A program made the translations under genes and the position numbers. Shown piece after piece: positions 10,701 through 17,576 of a stretch of DNA of 64,000 nt. Position 1 is the first letter of the stretch, and every line of letters starts with the position of its first letter. This DNA is from Jeongeupia wiesaeckerbachi. GTDB taxonomy: Bacteria > Pseudomonadota > Gammaproteobacteria > Burkholderiales > Chitinibacteraceae. The DNA lies in NCBI RefSeq assembly GCF_050916355.1, contig NZ_CP136946.1, forward strand, positions 496,001-560,000, in the 5' to 3' direction. Under the pieces are notes generated by a model. That model did not search any database, was not told where the DNA came from, and worked only from the letters and a program-made list of their open reading frames with translations.

Positions 10701-12394
10701 CGGATCGGCGGATTGATGTCGGCCGGGTTCAGCAGGTTCGGCTTCGGGCCGATGAACGACACCAGCGACATCACCAGATCCTCGCGGATCGGGTCGATCG
10801 GCGGGTTGGTCACCTGGGCGAACAGCTGGCGGAAATAGTTGTACAGCGGCTTGGCCTTGCCCGAGAGCACGGTCAGCGCCGAATCGTTGCCCATCGAGCC
10901 AGTGGCTTCTTCACCGTTTTCGGCCATCGGCTTGAGGATGACCTTGATGTCCTCCTGCGTGTAGCCGAACGCCTGCTGACAGTCGAGCAGGCTGCTACAG
11001 GGCGACTTCGGCATCTCGGTCGCGTCCTGCACTTCGTCGAGCTTGATGCGGATCTTGTCGACCCATTCGCGGTACGGCTTGGCGTTGGACAGGCCGTCCT
11101 TGATTTCCTTGTCGTCGATGATGCGGCCCTGTTCCAGATCGATCAGGAACATCTTGCCCGGCTGCAGACGCCACTTCTTGGCGATGCGCTCGTCGGCAAT
11201 CGGCAGCACGCCCGATTCGGACGCCATGACGACAAGGTCGTCCTTGGTGACGAGATAGCGCGCCGGACGCAGGCCGTTACGGTCGAGCGTCGCGCCGATC
11301 TGGCGGCCGTCGGTGAACGCCACGGCGGCCGGGCCGTCCCACGGCTCCATCATCGCGGCGTGGTATTCGTAGAAACCGCGGCGGTTTTCGTCCATCAGCG
11401 TGTGCTTTTCCCACGCTTCCGGAATCATCATCATCACCGCTTGCGCCAGCGTGTAACCGCCCATCACCAGCAGTTCGAGCGCGTTGTCGAACGAGGCCGA
11501 GTCGGACTGCCCCGGGTAGATCAGCGGCCAGACCTTGGAGAGGCTGTTGCCGAGCACCGGCGAGCTGATCGCGCCTTCGCGCGCGCGAATCCAGTTGACG
11601 TTGCCGCGCACGGTGTTGATTTCACCGTTGTGCGCGATCATCCGGAACGGATGCGCCAGATCCCAGGTCGGGAAAGTATTGGTCGAGAAACGCTGGTGCA
11701 CGAGCGCCAGTGCCGAGACACAGCGGGCGTCGGCGAGGTCGTGGTAATAGATACCGACCTGATCGGCGAGCAACAGGCCCTTGTAGTTGACGGTGCGCGC
11801 CGAGAACGACGGCACGTAGAACTCGTGGCCGTGGGTCAGCTTGAGCCGGCGGATCGCGTGGCTAGCGTCCTTGCGGATCACGTAGAGCTTGCGTTCGAGC
11901 GCGTCGGTGACGAGCACGTCCGGGCCGCGACCGATGAAGATCTGCCGGATCACCGGCTCCTTGGCCTTCACCGCCGGCGACATCGGCATCGTCGCGTTGA
12001 CCGGCACGTCGCGCCAGCCGAGCACGACCTGGCCTTCGGCGCGCGTGGCGCGCTCGATTTCTTCCTGACAGGCGGCGCGCGAGGCGGCTTCCTGCGGCAG
12101 GAACACCATGCCGACACCGTACTCGCCGACCGGCGGCAGGCGCACGCCCTGACGGCCCATTTCTTCGCGATACAGCGCGTCCGGAATCTGGATCAGGATG
12201 CCCGCGCCGTCACCGGCGAGCGCATCGGCGCCAACGGCACCGCGATGGTCGAGGTTCTTCAGGATCAGCAAACCCTGCTCGACGATCGAATGACTCTTCT
12301 GTCCCTTCACATGGGCGATAAAGCCGACGCCACAGGCGTCGTGTTCATTGGCAGGGTCGTACAGTCCCTGCTGTTCGGGCATTGCCGGGTCCAT
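7751..12394 (-). CDS. gltB: Glutamate synthase large subunit, second type
   Basis: The second glutamine-dependent glutamate synthase alpha subunit, 1547 residues from the ATG at 12394, which is preceded by AAGGAA. Earlier in-frame start codons up to 12661 would add low-complexity sequence and would read through the leader hairpin. The predicted propeptide ends at Cys21 (context EHDACGVGFIAH). The 3Fe-4S ligands are CIMMRKCHLNTC. The YDPANEHDACGVGF start and greater length (relative to 1482) place it in a different subfamily from GltB1. The leader carries a sigma-54-like element and an intrinsic-terminator hairpin, suggesting nitrogen-responsive control (inference). Confidence 0.95.
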   Translation of the reverse strand: MDPAMPEQQGLYDPANEHDACGVGFIAHVKGQKSHSIVEQGLLILKNLDHRGAVGADALAGDGAGILIQIPDALYREEMGRQGVRLPPVGEYGVGMVFLPQEAASRAACQEEIERATRAEGQVVLGWRDVPVNATMPMSPAVKAKEPVIRQIFIGRGPDVLVTDALERKLYVIRKDASHAIRRLKLTHGHEFYVPSFSARTVNYKGLLLADQVGIYYHDLADARCVSALALVHQRFSTNTFPTWDLAHPFRMIAHNGEINTVRGNVNWIRAREGAISSPVLGNSLSKVWPLIYPGQSDSASFDNALELLVMGGYTLAQAVMMMIPEAWEKHTLMDENRRGFYEYHAAMMEPWDGPAAVAFTDGRQIGATLDRNGLRPARYLVTKDDLVVMASESGVLPIADERIAKKWRLQPGKMFLIDLEQGRIIDDKEIKDGLSNAKPYREWVDKIRIKLDEVQDATEMPKSPCSSLLDCQQAFGYTQEDIKVILKPMAENGEEATGSMGNDSALTVLSGKAKPLYNYFRQLFAQVTNPPIDPIREDLVMSLVSFIGPKPNLLNPADINPPIRLEVSQPVLSAAEIEKIRHIERYTGGKFRSHELNICYPSAWGKEGIEARLASLAAEAEDAVKGGANILIVSDRKLDAKHVAIPALLATSSVHQHLVQKGLRTSTGLVVETGSARETHHFALLGGFGAEAVHPYLAMATLADFAGGDAELSAKYQKHFVKAIGKGLMKVMSKMGISTYMSYTGAQIFEAVGLQKALVDKYFTGTSSNVEGIGLFEVAEEALKLHTAAFSTDPVLADALDAGGDYAFRTRGEDHLWTPDSIAKLQHATRSNQYSTYKEYAALINDQTKRHLTLRGLFEIKPVGEPVPLAEVESAKDIVKRFATGAMSLGSISTEAHSTLALAMNRIGGKSNTGEGGEDAKRFIPLKAGQTLSEVIGKTRIERDYTFKEGDSLRSAIKQVASGRFGVTAEYLVNADQIQIKMAQGAKPGEGGQLPGHKVSEYIGFLRHSVPGVGLISPPPHHDIYSIEDLAQLIHDLKNVNAQASISVKLVSEVGVGTVAAGVTKAKADHLVIAGHDGGTGASPQSSIKHAGSSWELGLAETQQTLVLNRLRGRVRVQVDGQMKTGRDVVIGALLGADEFGFATAPLVVEGCIMMRKCHLNTCPVGVATQDPVLRQRFTGQPEHVVNYFFFVAEEVRELMASLGVRRFDDLIGRADLLDKRAGIEHWKAQGLDFSKVFHLPKVDAAEPRLHVDVQDHGLEKSLDNVLVAKAQTALETGAKVAIETAIINVNRTVGAMLSGEVARRYGNAGLPDDTIKVRLNGTAGQSFAAFLAKGVTFDLVGEGNDYVGKGLSGGRIIVRPAAGFDCDTAANIIVGNTVLYGATDGEAFLAGVGGERFAVRNSGATAVVEGVGDHGCEYMTGGTVVVLGNTGRNFAAGMSGGIAYVFDEDGAFADRCNMAQVALEAVLPSDQQASDEPRHRDLADEVQLKSLIERHAALTGSTRAKAILADWSANRARFIKVYPNEYRRALKEIAAAKAEQQKEVA

Positions 12395-12459
12395 CACGCT
12401 CGTTTCCTTTCCAGCGCACGCTGGCCTAATGCGATAAATGCATGCAATAAAAAATCGCG

Positions 12460-12488
12460 AAAAAAAAGCCGGCCACAGGCCAGCTTTT
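12460..12488 (-). terminator. Intrinsic terminator in the gltB2 leader
   Basis: An 11-bp stem with one G-U pair (12464-12474 with 12478-12488) is followed on the minus strand by eight T residues. It is 65 nt before the gltB2 start codon and downstream of the candidate promoter, a position compatible with attenuation. Confidence 0.8.
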
Positions 12489-12579
12489 CGAGGTGTTCGG
12501 GCAGTTTGCGATTGGCCGGGTCTTGTGGACCGGCGCGGCGCGCAAATCGGCTTGAACCGACAGCTGCACATTCCGCAAG

Positions 12580-12595
12580 GGCAAAGGCTGCACCA
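12580..12595 (-). promoter_or_regulatory. Candidate sigma-54 promoter of gltB2
   Basis: The minus strand reads TGGTGCAGCCTTTGCC. This has the GG at -24 and GC at -12 with the exact spacing of the TGGYRY-N-TTGC consensus. Transcription would start near 12568, giving a leader of about 175 nt. Sigma-54 use fits a nitrogen-assimilation gene, but one short motif match is weak evidence. Confidence 0.4.
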
Positions 12596-12703
12596 ACCAC
12601 AAACCGGTACTATTTGGCTTGGTCGGATGATCGAGTGTGCCAGAAAAATTCGGCGCTGCATTGTTTGAAACGCAAAAAACTTGCGTAGGACGTCGGCATC
12701 GGA

Positions 12704-13219
12704 CTACATCTTGCCGGCATCGGCAGCCAATCTCCGCTGATATGCGCCCAAAGTGTCAGCATCGAAAGCAACAAAGTGCACAAAAAGTGTCACTTTCGAC
12801 CGCTCTGCGCACACCGTCGTCACGGCAATATCGACCGCTTCGGTCAGCGGATAACCGTAGGCACCGCAACTGATCGCCGGGAACGCGATGCTGGTGATGC
12901 CATGGGCTGCCGCCAGCCTCAGGCTCTCGCGATAGCACGACGCCAGCAGCCCGGCCTCGCCATGAGCGCCGCCACGCCAGACCGGGCCGACGGTATGGAT
13001 CACATGCCTCGCCGGCAGGTCGTAGCCACCGGTAATCCTTGCCTGCCCGGTCGGGCAACCACCCAGCGTCCGGCATTCGGCCAGCAGCCCCGGGCCAGCG
13101 GCGCGGTGGATCGCGCCGTCGACGCCACCGCCGCCGAGCAGTGATTCGTTCGCTGCGTTGACGATGGCGTCGACAGCCAGTGTGGTGATGTCGCCCGGCG
13201 TGATCAGCGTGCTGCCCAT
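12704..13219 (-). CDS. Macrodomain protein, O-acetyl-ADP-ribose deacetylase type
   Basis: A 171-residue single macrodomain of the YmdB/AF1521 type, which binds ADP-ribose and typically removes O-acetyl-ADP-ribose or mono-ADP-ribose. The diagnostic stretch DAIVNAANESLLGGGGVDGAI (about residues 17-37) is present, as are VIHTVGPVW and FPAISCGAYGYP for the phosphate loop. I chose the ATG at 13219 because it gives the standard macrodomain length and follows the permease stop by 14 nt; longer upstream frames overlap the permease gene. It is the last gene of a likely hemF-permease-macrodomain operon. Its physiological target is not evident. Confidence 0.9.
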   Translation of the reverse strand: MGSTLITPGDITTLAVDAIVNAANESLLGGGGVDGAIHRAAGPGLLAECRTLGGCPTGQARITGGYDLPARHVIHTVGPVWRGGAHGEAGLLASCYRESLRLAAAHGITSIAFPAISCGAYGYPLTEAVDIAVTTVCAERSKVTLFVHFVAFDADTLGAYQRRLAADAGKM

Positions 13220-13233
13220 GCTGCGCCCCCGAT

Positions 13234-14484
13234 TCAGGCCGATACGGCCTGCGGTTTGCGCCACCACGCCCACGCGGCGACGACGGCGATCGCCAGCGCC
13301 GACCAGCGCGCGCCGGAAATGAAGAAAGGCACGAAGACCGCCGTTCCCAGCAGTGCCGCCAGCGCCCGGCGCCGCGTCGGCGCATCGGGAAAGTGCCGCC
13401 ATGCGGCCCAGAAGGTGAACAGGTAGACCAGCAGGAAATTGAGGTCGGCCAGATGGATGATCGCCGTTTCATTGTGCCCCGACAGCCGCAGGCCGCTGAG
13501 CACCAGCGCATACAGCCCGGCGAGCAGCCACAGCGCCGGCACCGGCGTTTCACCGCGTCCTTCGGTGCGCGCCAGCCAAGCCGGCAGGCCGCCGTCGCGC
13601 GCGGTCGCCGACATCAGCCGCCCGGCGGCGAGCACCCAGACATTGCTGGTGACGAACAGCAGCACGCCGCCGATCAGGTCGGCCGCCAGCCCCGCACGCG
13701 GACCGACGCTGCGTGCCAGCAGATCGCTGATCACCGCATACTGGCCGGCGATGTCGCTGGCCGGTACGACCAGCGCGTAGACGATGGCGATGCCGAGATA
13801 GAGTCCGCCGACGGCGATCAGCGCCAGCCGGATCGCACGCGGGAACGTCGTTTCCGGCGTTCTCACCTGCGTCGCGACGGTCGAGACGTTTTCCCAGCCG
13901 AGGAAGGAAAAAAAACACACCGATGCGGCAAGACCGACCGCCCAAAACCCGTTCGGTGCAAACGGCATCAGGTTGGCCGGGTCCGATGCCGGCAGGGCGA
14001 GCACCAGCACGCCGATCAGCACGATCACCAGCAAGGAGAGCATCGCCGTCTGCGCCCGGCTGCCGAAACGCAGGCCGCCAAGATTGAACGCGACATTGCC
14101 CCACATCACCGCGATCGCCGTCAGCGTCAGCCCCCATGGGCTTTCGATGCCGAGCGCGTGGCAGAAGTAGCGCGCCGCCGCGAGGCCGACGACCGGGTTG
14201 CCGAGTATCATCGTGCCGAGCAGCAGCAAGGCGGCGATCCGCGCCATCACCGGCGGAAAGCACACGCCGAGGAAACGGACGATGCCGCTGCTGTCCGGAT
14301 ACGCGACCGAAATCCGTGCGAACACCAGCGCCACCGGATACGACAGCGCAACCAGCGCCAGCCACGCCAGCAGCGCCGCCGGGCCGGCGATTTCGGCCGC
14401 CATCGCAGGAATCACCAGAATGCCCGACCCGACCAGCGACGAGACGTAGTAGGCGGTCAGGTGGCGCGTGCTCAGCAGCGACAT
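13234..14484 (-). CDS. APC-family amino acid permease (YjeH-like)
   Basis: A 416-residue inner-membrane transporter with about 12 hydrophobic segments. The first segment has the amino acid/polyamine/organocation family signature SLVGSGILVIPA, where a glycine-rich break binds the substrate alpha-amino and carboxyl groups. Length and layout resemble YjeH, an exporter of methionine and branched-chain amino acids, but the substrate cannot be read from sequence. The ATG starts one nucleotide after the hemF stop, so it is almost certainly co-translated with hemF. The link to haem synthesis is not obvious. Confidence 0.85.
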   Translation of the reverse strand: MSLLSTRHLTAYYVSSLVGSGILVIPAMAAEIAGPAALLAWLALVALSYPVALVFARISVAYPDSSGIVRFLGVCFPPVMARIAALLLLGTMILGNPVVGLAAARYFCHALGIESPWGLTLTAIAVMWGNVAFNLGGLRFGSRAQTAMLSLLVIVLIGVLVLALPASDPANLMPFAPNGFWAVGLAASVCFFSFLGWENVSTVATQVRTPETTFPRAIRLALIAVGGLYLGIAIVYALVVPASDIAGQYAVISDLLARSVGPRAGLAADLIGGVLLFVTSNVWVLAAGRLMSATARDGGLPAWLARTEGRGETPVPALWLLAGLYALVLSGLRLSGHNETAIIHLADLNFLLVYLFTFWAAWRHFPDAPTRRRALAALLGTAVFVPFFISGARWSALAIAVVAAWAWWRKPQAVSA

Positions 14485-14485
14485 C

Positions 14486-15391
14486 TCAGGCCTCGGCCAG
14501 CCAGTCGCGGATCGGCAGGAAATCGGTCAGCAGGCGTTCTTCCTCCGAGTCGTTTGGCGGCTGCCAGTCATAGCGCCACTGGGCCGACGGCGGCATCGAA
14601 CAAAGAATGGATTCGGTCCGGCCGCCCGATTGCAGGCCGAACAGCGTGCCGCGGTCCCAGACCAGATTGAATTCGACGTAGCGGCCACGCCGGTAACCTT
14701 GCCAGTCGCGCTCGCGCTCGCCCCAGGCCAGCTCGCGGCGGCGTTCGACGATGGTCGTGTACGCCGGCAGGAAAGCATCGCCAACGGCACGGATCATGGC
14801 GAAACCACCGTCGAAACCGAGTTCGGTCAGATCGTCGAAGAAAATGCCGCCGATACCGCGCGCCTCGTTGCGATGCTTGAGGAAGAAATAGCGGTCGCAC
14901 CAGGCCTTGAACTTCGGGTAGTAGGCCTGACCGAATGGCGCCAGCGCATCACGACAGGTCGCGTGGAAATGGACCGCGTCCTCCTCGAAGCCGTAATACG
15001 GCGTCAAATCCATGCCGCCGCCGAACCAGAACACGTCATCGACGCCGTCCGCGTAGGCGCGGAAAAAGCGCACGTTCAGGTGTACGGTCGGAACGTACGG
15101 GTTCTTCGGGTGCAGTACCAGCGACACGCCCATCGCCTCCCAGCTGCGGCCGGCCAGCTCGGGCCGGTGCGCGGTGGCCGACCCTGGCATCGCGTCGCCG
15201 AGCACATGCGAGAACAGCACGCCGCCGCGTTCGAACAAGGCCGAATCCTCGATCACCCGGCTGACACCACCACCACCGGCCGGGCGCTCCCAGCGGTCGG
15301 CGATGAAGGTGCCGCCGTCATAGGCCTCCAGCGTGGCGACGATGTTCTGCTGCAAGGAGAGCAGGTAATCCTTGACGGCGATCGGGTTCAT
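14486..15391 (-). CDS. hemF: Oxygen-dependent coproporphyrinogen III oxidase
   Basis: Converts coproporphyrinogen III to protoporphyrinogen IX by two oxygen-dependent decarboxylations in haem synthesis. The 301 residues from the ATG at 15391 match E. coli HemF (299). Family signatures include HLNVRFF, FWFGGGMDLTPYYGFEEDA, RGIGGIFFDD and GRYVEFNLVWDRGT. An upstream in-frame extension to 15649 runs through a repeat and is rejected. It heads an operon with the permease and macrodomain genes. As it requires O2, the organism respires aerobically at least part of the time. Confidence 0.96.
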   Translation of the reverse strand: MNPIAVKDYLLSLQQNIVATLEAYDGGTFIADRWERPAGGGGVSRVIEDSALFERGGVLFSHVLGDAMPGSATAHRPELAGRSWEAMGVSLVLHPKNPYVPTVHLNVRFFRAYADGVDDVFWFGGGMDLTPYYGFEEDAVHFHATCRDALAPFGQAYYPKFKAWCDRYFFLKHRNEARGIGGIFFDDLTELGFDGGFAMIRAVGDAFLPAYTTIVERRRELAWGERERDWQGYRRGRYVEFNLVWDRGTLFGLQSGGRTESILCSMPPSAQWRYDWQPPNDSEEERLLTDFLPIRDWLAEA

Positions 15392-15461
15392 GCGGGGTTC
15401 CGGCAATGAATGGCAATGGGCGGAATGATACGCCTGTGTCGCGATGCGATCCCGTGTCAGC

Positions 15462-15502
15462 GCCATGCCAAACGGCCCGGTACACGGGCCGTTTGGCATG
15501 GC
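15462..15502. repeat. Perfect 18-bp inverted repeat upstream of hemF
   Basis: 15462-15479 pairs perfectly with 15485-15502 around the loop GTACA. No T tract follows on either strand, so it is not a standard intrinsic terminator. It lies 70 nt upstream of the hemF ATG and may be an mRNA structure or a protein-binding palindrome. Confidence 0.7.
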
Positions 15503-15530
15503 AAGCGGAACCCGCCTTAGTCGGTGAATG

Positions 15531-15632
15531 AGCCAAAGCAGTTTGTTCTCGCCCGAGGCACAGGAACCACAATGGCATGAAGTCCATGAGGGCCCCGAAG
15601 GTCGTCCCCTTGCGGGGTTTCTGAGCATCGGA
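15531..15632 (+). repeat. Dispersed repeat, copy A
   Basis: Shares AGCCAAAGCAGTTTGT (16 of 16), GCCCGA, GTCCATG and GAGCATCGGA, in the same order, with a sequence in the opposite orientation at 37749-37825. The copies differ in the intervening bases. It fills the gap between the copper chaperone stop and hemF. Confidence 0.6.
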
Positions 15633-15670
15633 CGGGGACACGCAGGCACATTCGCCTGATGAGGCTGAGT

Positions 15671-16144
15671 TCAGTGCTGGTGCATCCCCTCGGCCTTGGC
15701 GCCCATCGCCTCGACCTTGATGTCGACCTTGACGCTGCCGGCGCGCTTGAACTTCAGCGTCAGCGGAAACTTGTCGCCCTCTTTCAACGGCGCCGCCAGC
15801 TTGAACAGCATCACATGGTAGCCGCCGGGCTTGAGTTCGGTTTCGCCCTTGGCCGGGATGTCGACCGCGGTGACGGCATTCATTTTCATCACGCCGTTTT
15901 CGAGCTTCATCTGGTGCAGCTCGGCCGTTGCCGCAGCGGCGGTTTCTACGCCGACAAGCTGGTCGGCCGTATCGCCGTTGTTCTTCACCAGCAGGAACAC
16001 CCCGCCGCTCTGCGCGCCGGGCGGCGTCGCACGCGCCCACGGATGATGGATGAACAGATCGCCGGCCTTGTATTCGTGGGCATTGGCGGTCAGCGACAGC
16101 GCGGCCAGCACGAGGCCGCCGCAAAACATGCGAAAGGAAATCAT
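15671..16144 (-). CDS. Periplasmic copper chaperone PCu(A)C family
   Basis: A secreted copper-binding protein (157 residues) that in other bacteria delivers Cu(I) to the CuA site of cytochrome oxidase or other cuproenzymes. Residues 1-22 form a signal peptide ending ANA. The mature part has the PCu(A)C ligand pattern: His77 and nearby methionines (79, 86, 88), then His110-x-Met112 in GYHVML. GGYHVMLF near the C-terminus is characteristic. The ATG at 16144 is 16 nt after the stop of a small secreted protein, so the two form an operon. A dispersed repeat follows the stop. Confidence 0.9.
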   Translation of the reverse strand: MISFRMFCGGLVLAALSLTANAHEYKAGDLFIHHPWARATPPGAQSGGVFLLVKNNGDTADQLVGVETAAAATAELHQMKLENGVMKMNAVTAVDIPAKGETELKPGGYHVMLFKLAAPLKEGDKFPLTLKFKRAGSVKVDIKVEAMGAKAEGMHQH

Positions 16145-16160
16145 CGGTGATCCTGTGTAG

Positions 16161-16475
16161 TCAGAGGGAAAGCGTCCGGCACATCGCCCTCCCCGGCGGA
16201 TCGCGTGCCCGGCTTGCCGGCGCTGCGGTACCGCAGCCCGGCCGGCCCACGGTGGCAATCTCGATCGCCGGCAGCGGATCTGCTACGAGCACCGGCTGCG
16301 CGGCCGGCAAGGACACCATCACGCAGCACGAGGCATCGTGGCAATCGGCAATGACACCCGCAGGCACGCTGCCGGCCGCCGAGCACAGCGTCGGCGTCGC
16401 CGCGTGCACCAGCGGCAGGCCACGGCCGGCCAGCGCGAGACAAAGCAGCAGCAAAGGCAGCAGGTGGACGCGCAT
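16161..16475 (-). CDS. Small secreted protein, DUF2946-like
   Basis: A 104-residue hypothetical protein starting at the ATG at 16475, with a clear signal peptide (MRVHLLPLLLLCLALAGRG) and a cysteine-containing mature part (TLCSAAG, DCHDASCC). This resembles the small DUF2946-type proteins often found beside copper chaperone genes; the resemblance is by pattern only. It lies 16 nt upstream of the PCu(A)C gene, which supports a role in copper handling (inference). An upstream in-frame start at 16583 is less likely because that frame crosses a terminator hairpin. No strong ribosome-binding site is visible. Confidence 0.55.
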   Translation of the reverse strand: MRVHLLPLLLLCLALAGRGLPLVHAATPTLCSAAGSVPAGVIADCHDASCCVMVSLPAAQPVLVADPLPAIEIATVGRPGCGTAAPASRARDPPGRAMCRTLSL

Positions 16476-16527
16476 CAATACCCGATGAGCATAAAGATGG
16501 CCGGATTGTACGGGCGAGCGCCGGCAA

Positions 16528-16556
16528 CAAAAAGGCCAGACGGATCGCCTGGCCTT
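16528..16556 (-). terminator. Intrinsic terminator upstream of the copper operon
   Basis: An 8-bp stem (16532-16539 with 16549-16556) with a 9-nt loop is followed on the minus strand by TTTTTG. It is the second hairpin terminator after panD and has no gene immediately upstream of it. Confidence 0.7.
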
Positions 16557-16650
16557 GGTGCATGCATCGCACAGCGTGCTCATATCAGATATCGATAATA
16601 TTCAAGTACATTGCAAGGTCGATGACCGTACCGTTCGTCACCGCCCAAAT

Positions 16651-16673
16651 GCAAAGGCCACCCGAAGGTGGCC
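16651..16673 (-). terminator. Terminator of panD
   Basis: The 7-bp stem 16656-16662 / 16667-16673 closes a UUCG tetraloop when read on the minus strand and is followed by TTTGCATT. It lies 22 nt past the panD stop. Confidence 0.75.
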
Positions 16674-16695
16674 CGATTCAACGCCAGCGATGGCC

Positions 16696-17076
16696 TTACG
16701 CCATCTGCGTCGGCGTTGCGTGCTTGACGTTGACGATGCGGTTGGCCTCGTTGACGAAGACCAGTGCCGGCGAATGCTGCTTCAGCTCGGCTTCTTCATA
16801 GCGGGCAAAGGTCGCAATGATCAAGAGATCGCCGACCTGAGCATGGCGCGCCGCCGAACCATTCACCGAGATGATGCCCGAGCCGCGCGCGGCCTTGATC
16901 GCGTACGTCGCCAGACGCGCACCGTTGGTGACGTTCCAGATCTCGATTTCTTCGTATTCAAGGATGTTTGCCGCTTCCAGCAGATCCTCGTCGATGGCAC
17001 ACGAACCCTCGTAATTGAGTTCCGAGTGCGTCGTCGTGACGCGGTGGATCTTGGATTTGAGCATCGAACGTTGCAT
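16696..17076 (-). CDS. panD: Aspartate 1-decarboxylase
   Basis: Makes beta-alanine from L-aspartate for pantothenate and coenzyme A synthesis. It is a pyruvoyl enzyme that cleaves itself between Gly24 and Ser25. The context YEGSCAID is present with Gly24-Ser25 at exactly those positions when translation starts at the ATG at 17076 (126 residues, normal length). GIISVNGSAA and IIATFARY also match the family. It is monocistronic, with its own promoter and terminator. Confidence 0.96.
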   Translation of the reverse strand: MQRSMLKSKIHRVTTTHSELNYEGSCAIDEDLLEAANILEYEEIEIWNVTNGARLATYAIKAARGSGIISVNGSAARHAQVGDLLIIATFARYEEAELKQHSPALVFVNEANRIVNVKHATPTQMA

Positions 17077-17118
17077 GGCGAACCTCGGCCTGACCGAAAC
17101 AGGTGTACAGGGTCGGGG

Positions 17119-17146
17119 ATTATAAACCTCGCCTACAACAATCCAA
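17119..17146 (-). promoter_or_regulatory. Sigma-70 promoter of panD
   Basis: On the minus strand TTGGAT, 16 nt, then a perfect TATAAT (17119-17124). Transcription would begin about 35 nt upstream of the panD start codon. Confidence 0.7.
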
Positions 17147-17228
17147 ACGGTATTTTCGCCGAGTGGACGGTTTAAAGCGCAATCCCGCACCACAACGTCC
17201 CTGGCCGTCGCCAATCTCGCCGCCCCCG

Positions 17229-17254
17229 AAAAAAAAACCGGGCACAAGGCCCGG
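17229..17254 (-). terminator. Strong intrinsic terminator with no assigned gene
   Basis: Stem 17238-17243 / 17249-17254 around ACAAG, followed on the minus strand by nine T residues. The nearest upstream gene is about 320 nt away and already has its own terminator. Confidence 0.8.
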
Positions 17255-17533
17255 CCAACGAGTGCTCTGACGTTCTGACGATTCGCGAGGAAGCGGTACT
17301 GGGTGTCGTGGTCGCGGTTTTTGCCACGACGCGGATCAAGACCGGCAACAAGCGAAAGCTGGCGATTTTTGCCGCAAAACAAAAGAAAGACAACAGTCAG
17401 ACAATCTTAAATATCATCAAAACAACATATTCTAATAAATAGCCGTTTTGGCAATGGGGGAACCGGCGCGCCTATCCGCCCTGCCCAGCCGGTGGTCGAT
17501 TCCCGCCGCGGTGTCGACGGCAATGGCAGGCGC

Positions 17534-17561
17534 AAAAAAACCGGCCCGATGAGGCCGGTTT
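17534..17561 (-). terminator. Terminator of the RNB/zinc-ribbon operon
   Basis: A 9-bp stem (17538-17546 with 17553-17561) with a 6-nt loop, followed on the minus strand by a run of T. It lies 15 nt past the stop of the zinc-ribbon gene. Confidence 0.85.
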
Positions 17562-17576
17562 CCATTGCGCCCATGC

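Larger units (their letters stand above)
12395..12703 (-). other. 309-nt leader/intergenic region upstream of gltB2
   Basis: No convincing gene. Read on the minus strand it holds, in order, the 3' flank of the macrodomain gene, a sigma-54-like element (12580-12595), a strong intrinsic-terminator hairpin (12460-12488) and the gltB2 ribosome-binding site. The hairpin lies about 215 nt after the macrodomain stop, so it could end that transcript or act as an attenuator in the gltB2 leader. Confidence 0.6.
17147..17576. other. 430-nt region without a clear gene; possible small transcript
   Basis: Between the panD promoter and the zinc-ribbon gene I see no convincing coding region. The minus strand holds the terminator of the zinc-ribbon gene (17534-17561), an unusually AT-rich stretch (about 17400-17445) that could be a promoter, then about 150 nt ending in a second, strong terminator (17229-17254). 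The transcript between them contains a hairpin built on GTCGTGG/CCACGAC. A 73-codon frame here crosses the terminator and has no ribosome-binding site. A small non-coding RNA is possible. Confidence 0.4.

Noticed and set aside
12580..12640. A second sigma-54-like half site (TGGCAC near 12640 on the minus strand).
   Set aside because: It has the -24 element but no GC at the required -12 spacing.
15392..15649. An 86-codon N-terminal extension of hemF.
   Set aside because: The frame is open but runs through a dispersed repeat and a perfect hairpin. The ATG at 15391 gives the normal family length.
17172..17393. A 73-codon frame on the minus strand upstream of panD.
   Set aside because: It crosses a strong intrinsic terminator and lacks a ribosome-binding site; a non-coding transcript is more likely.
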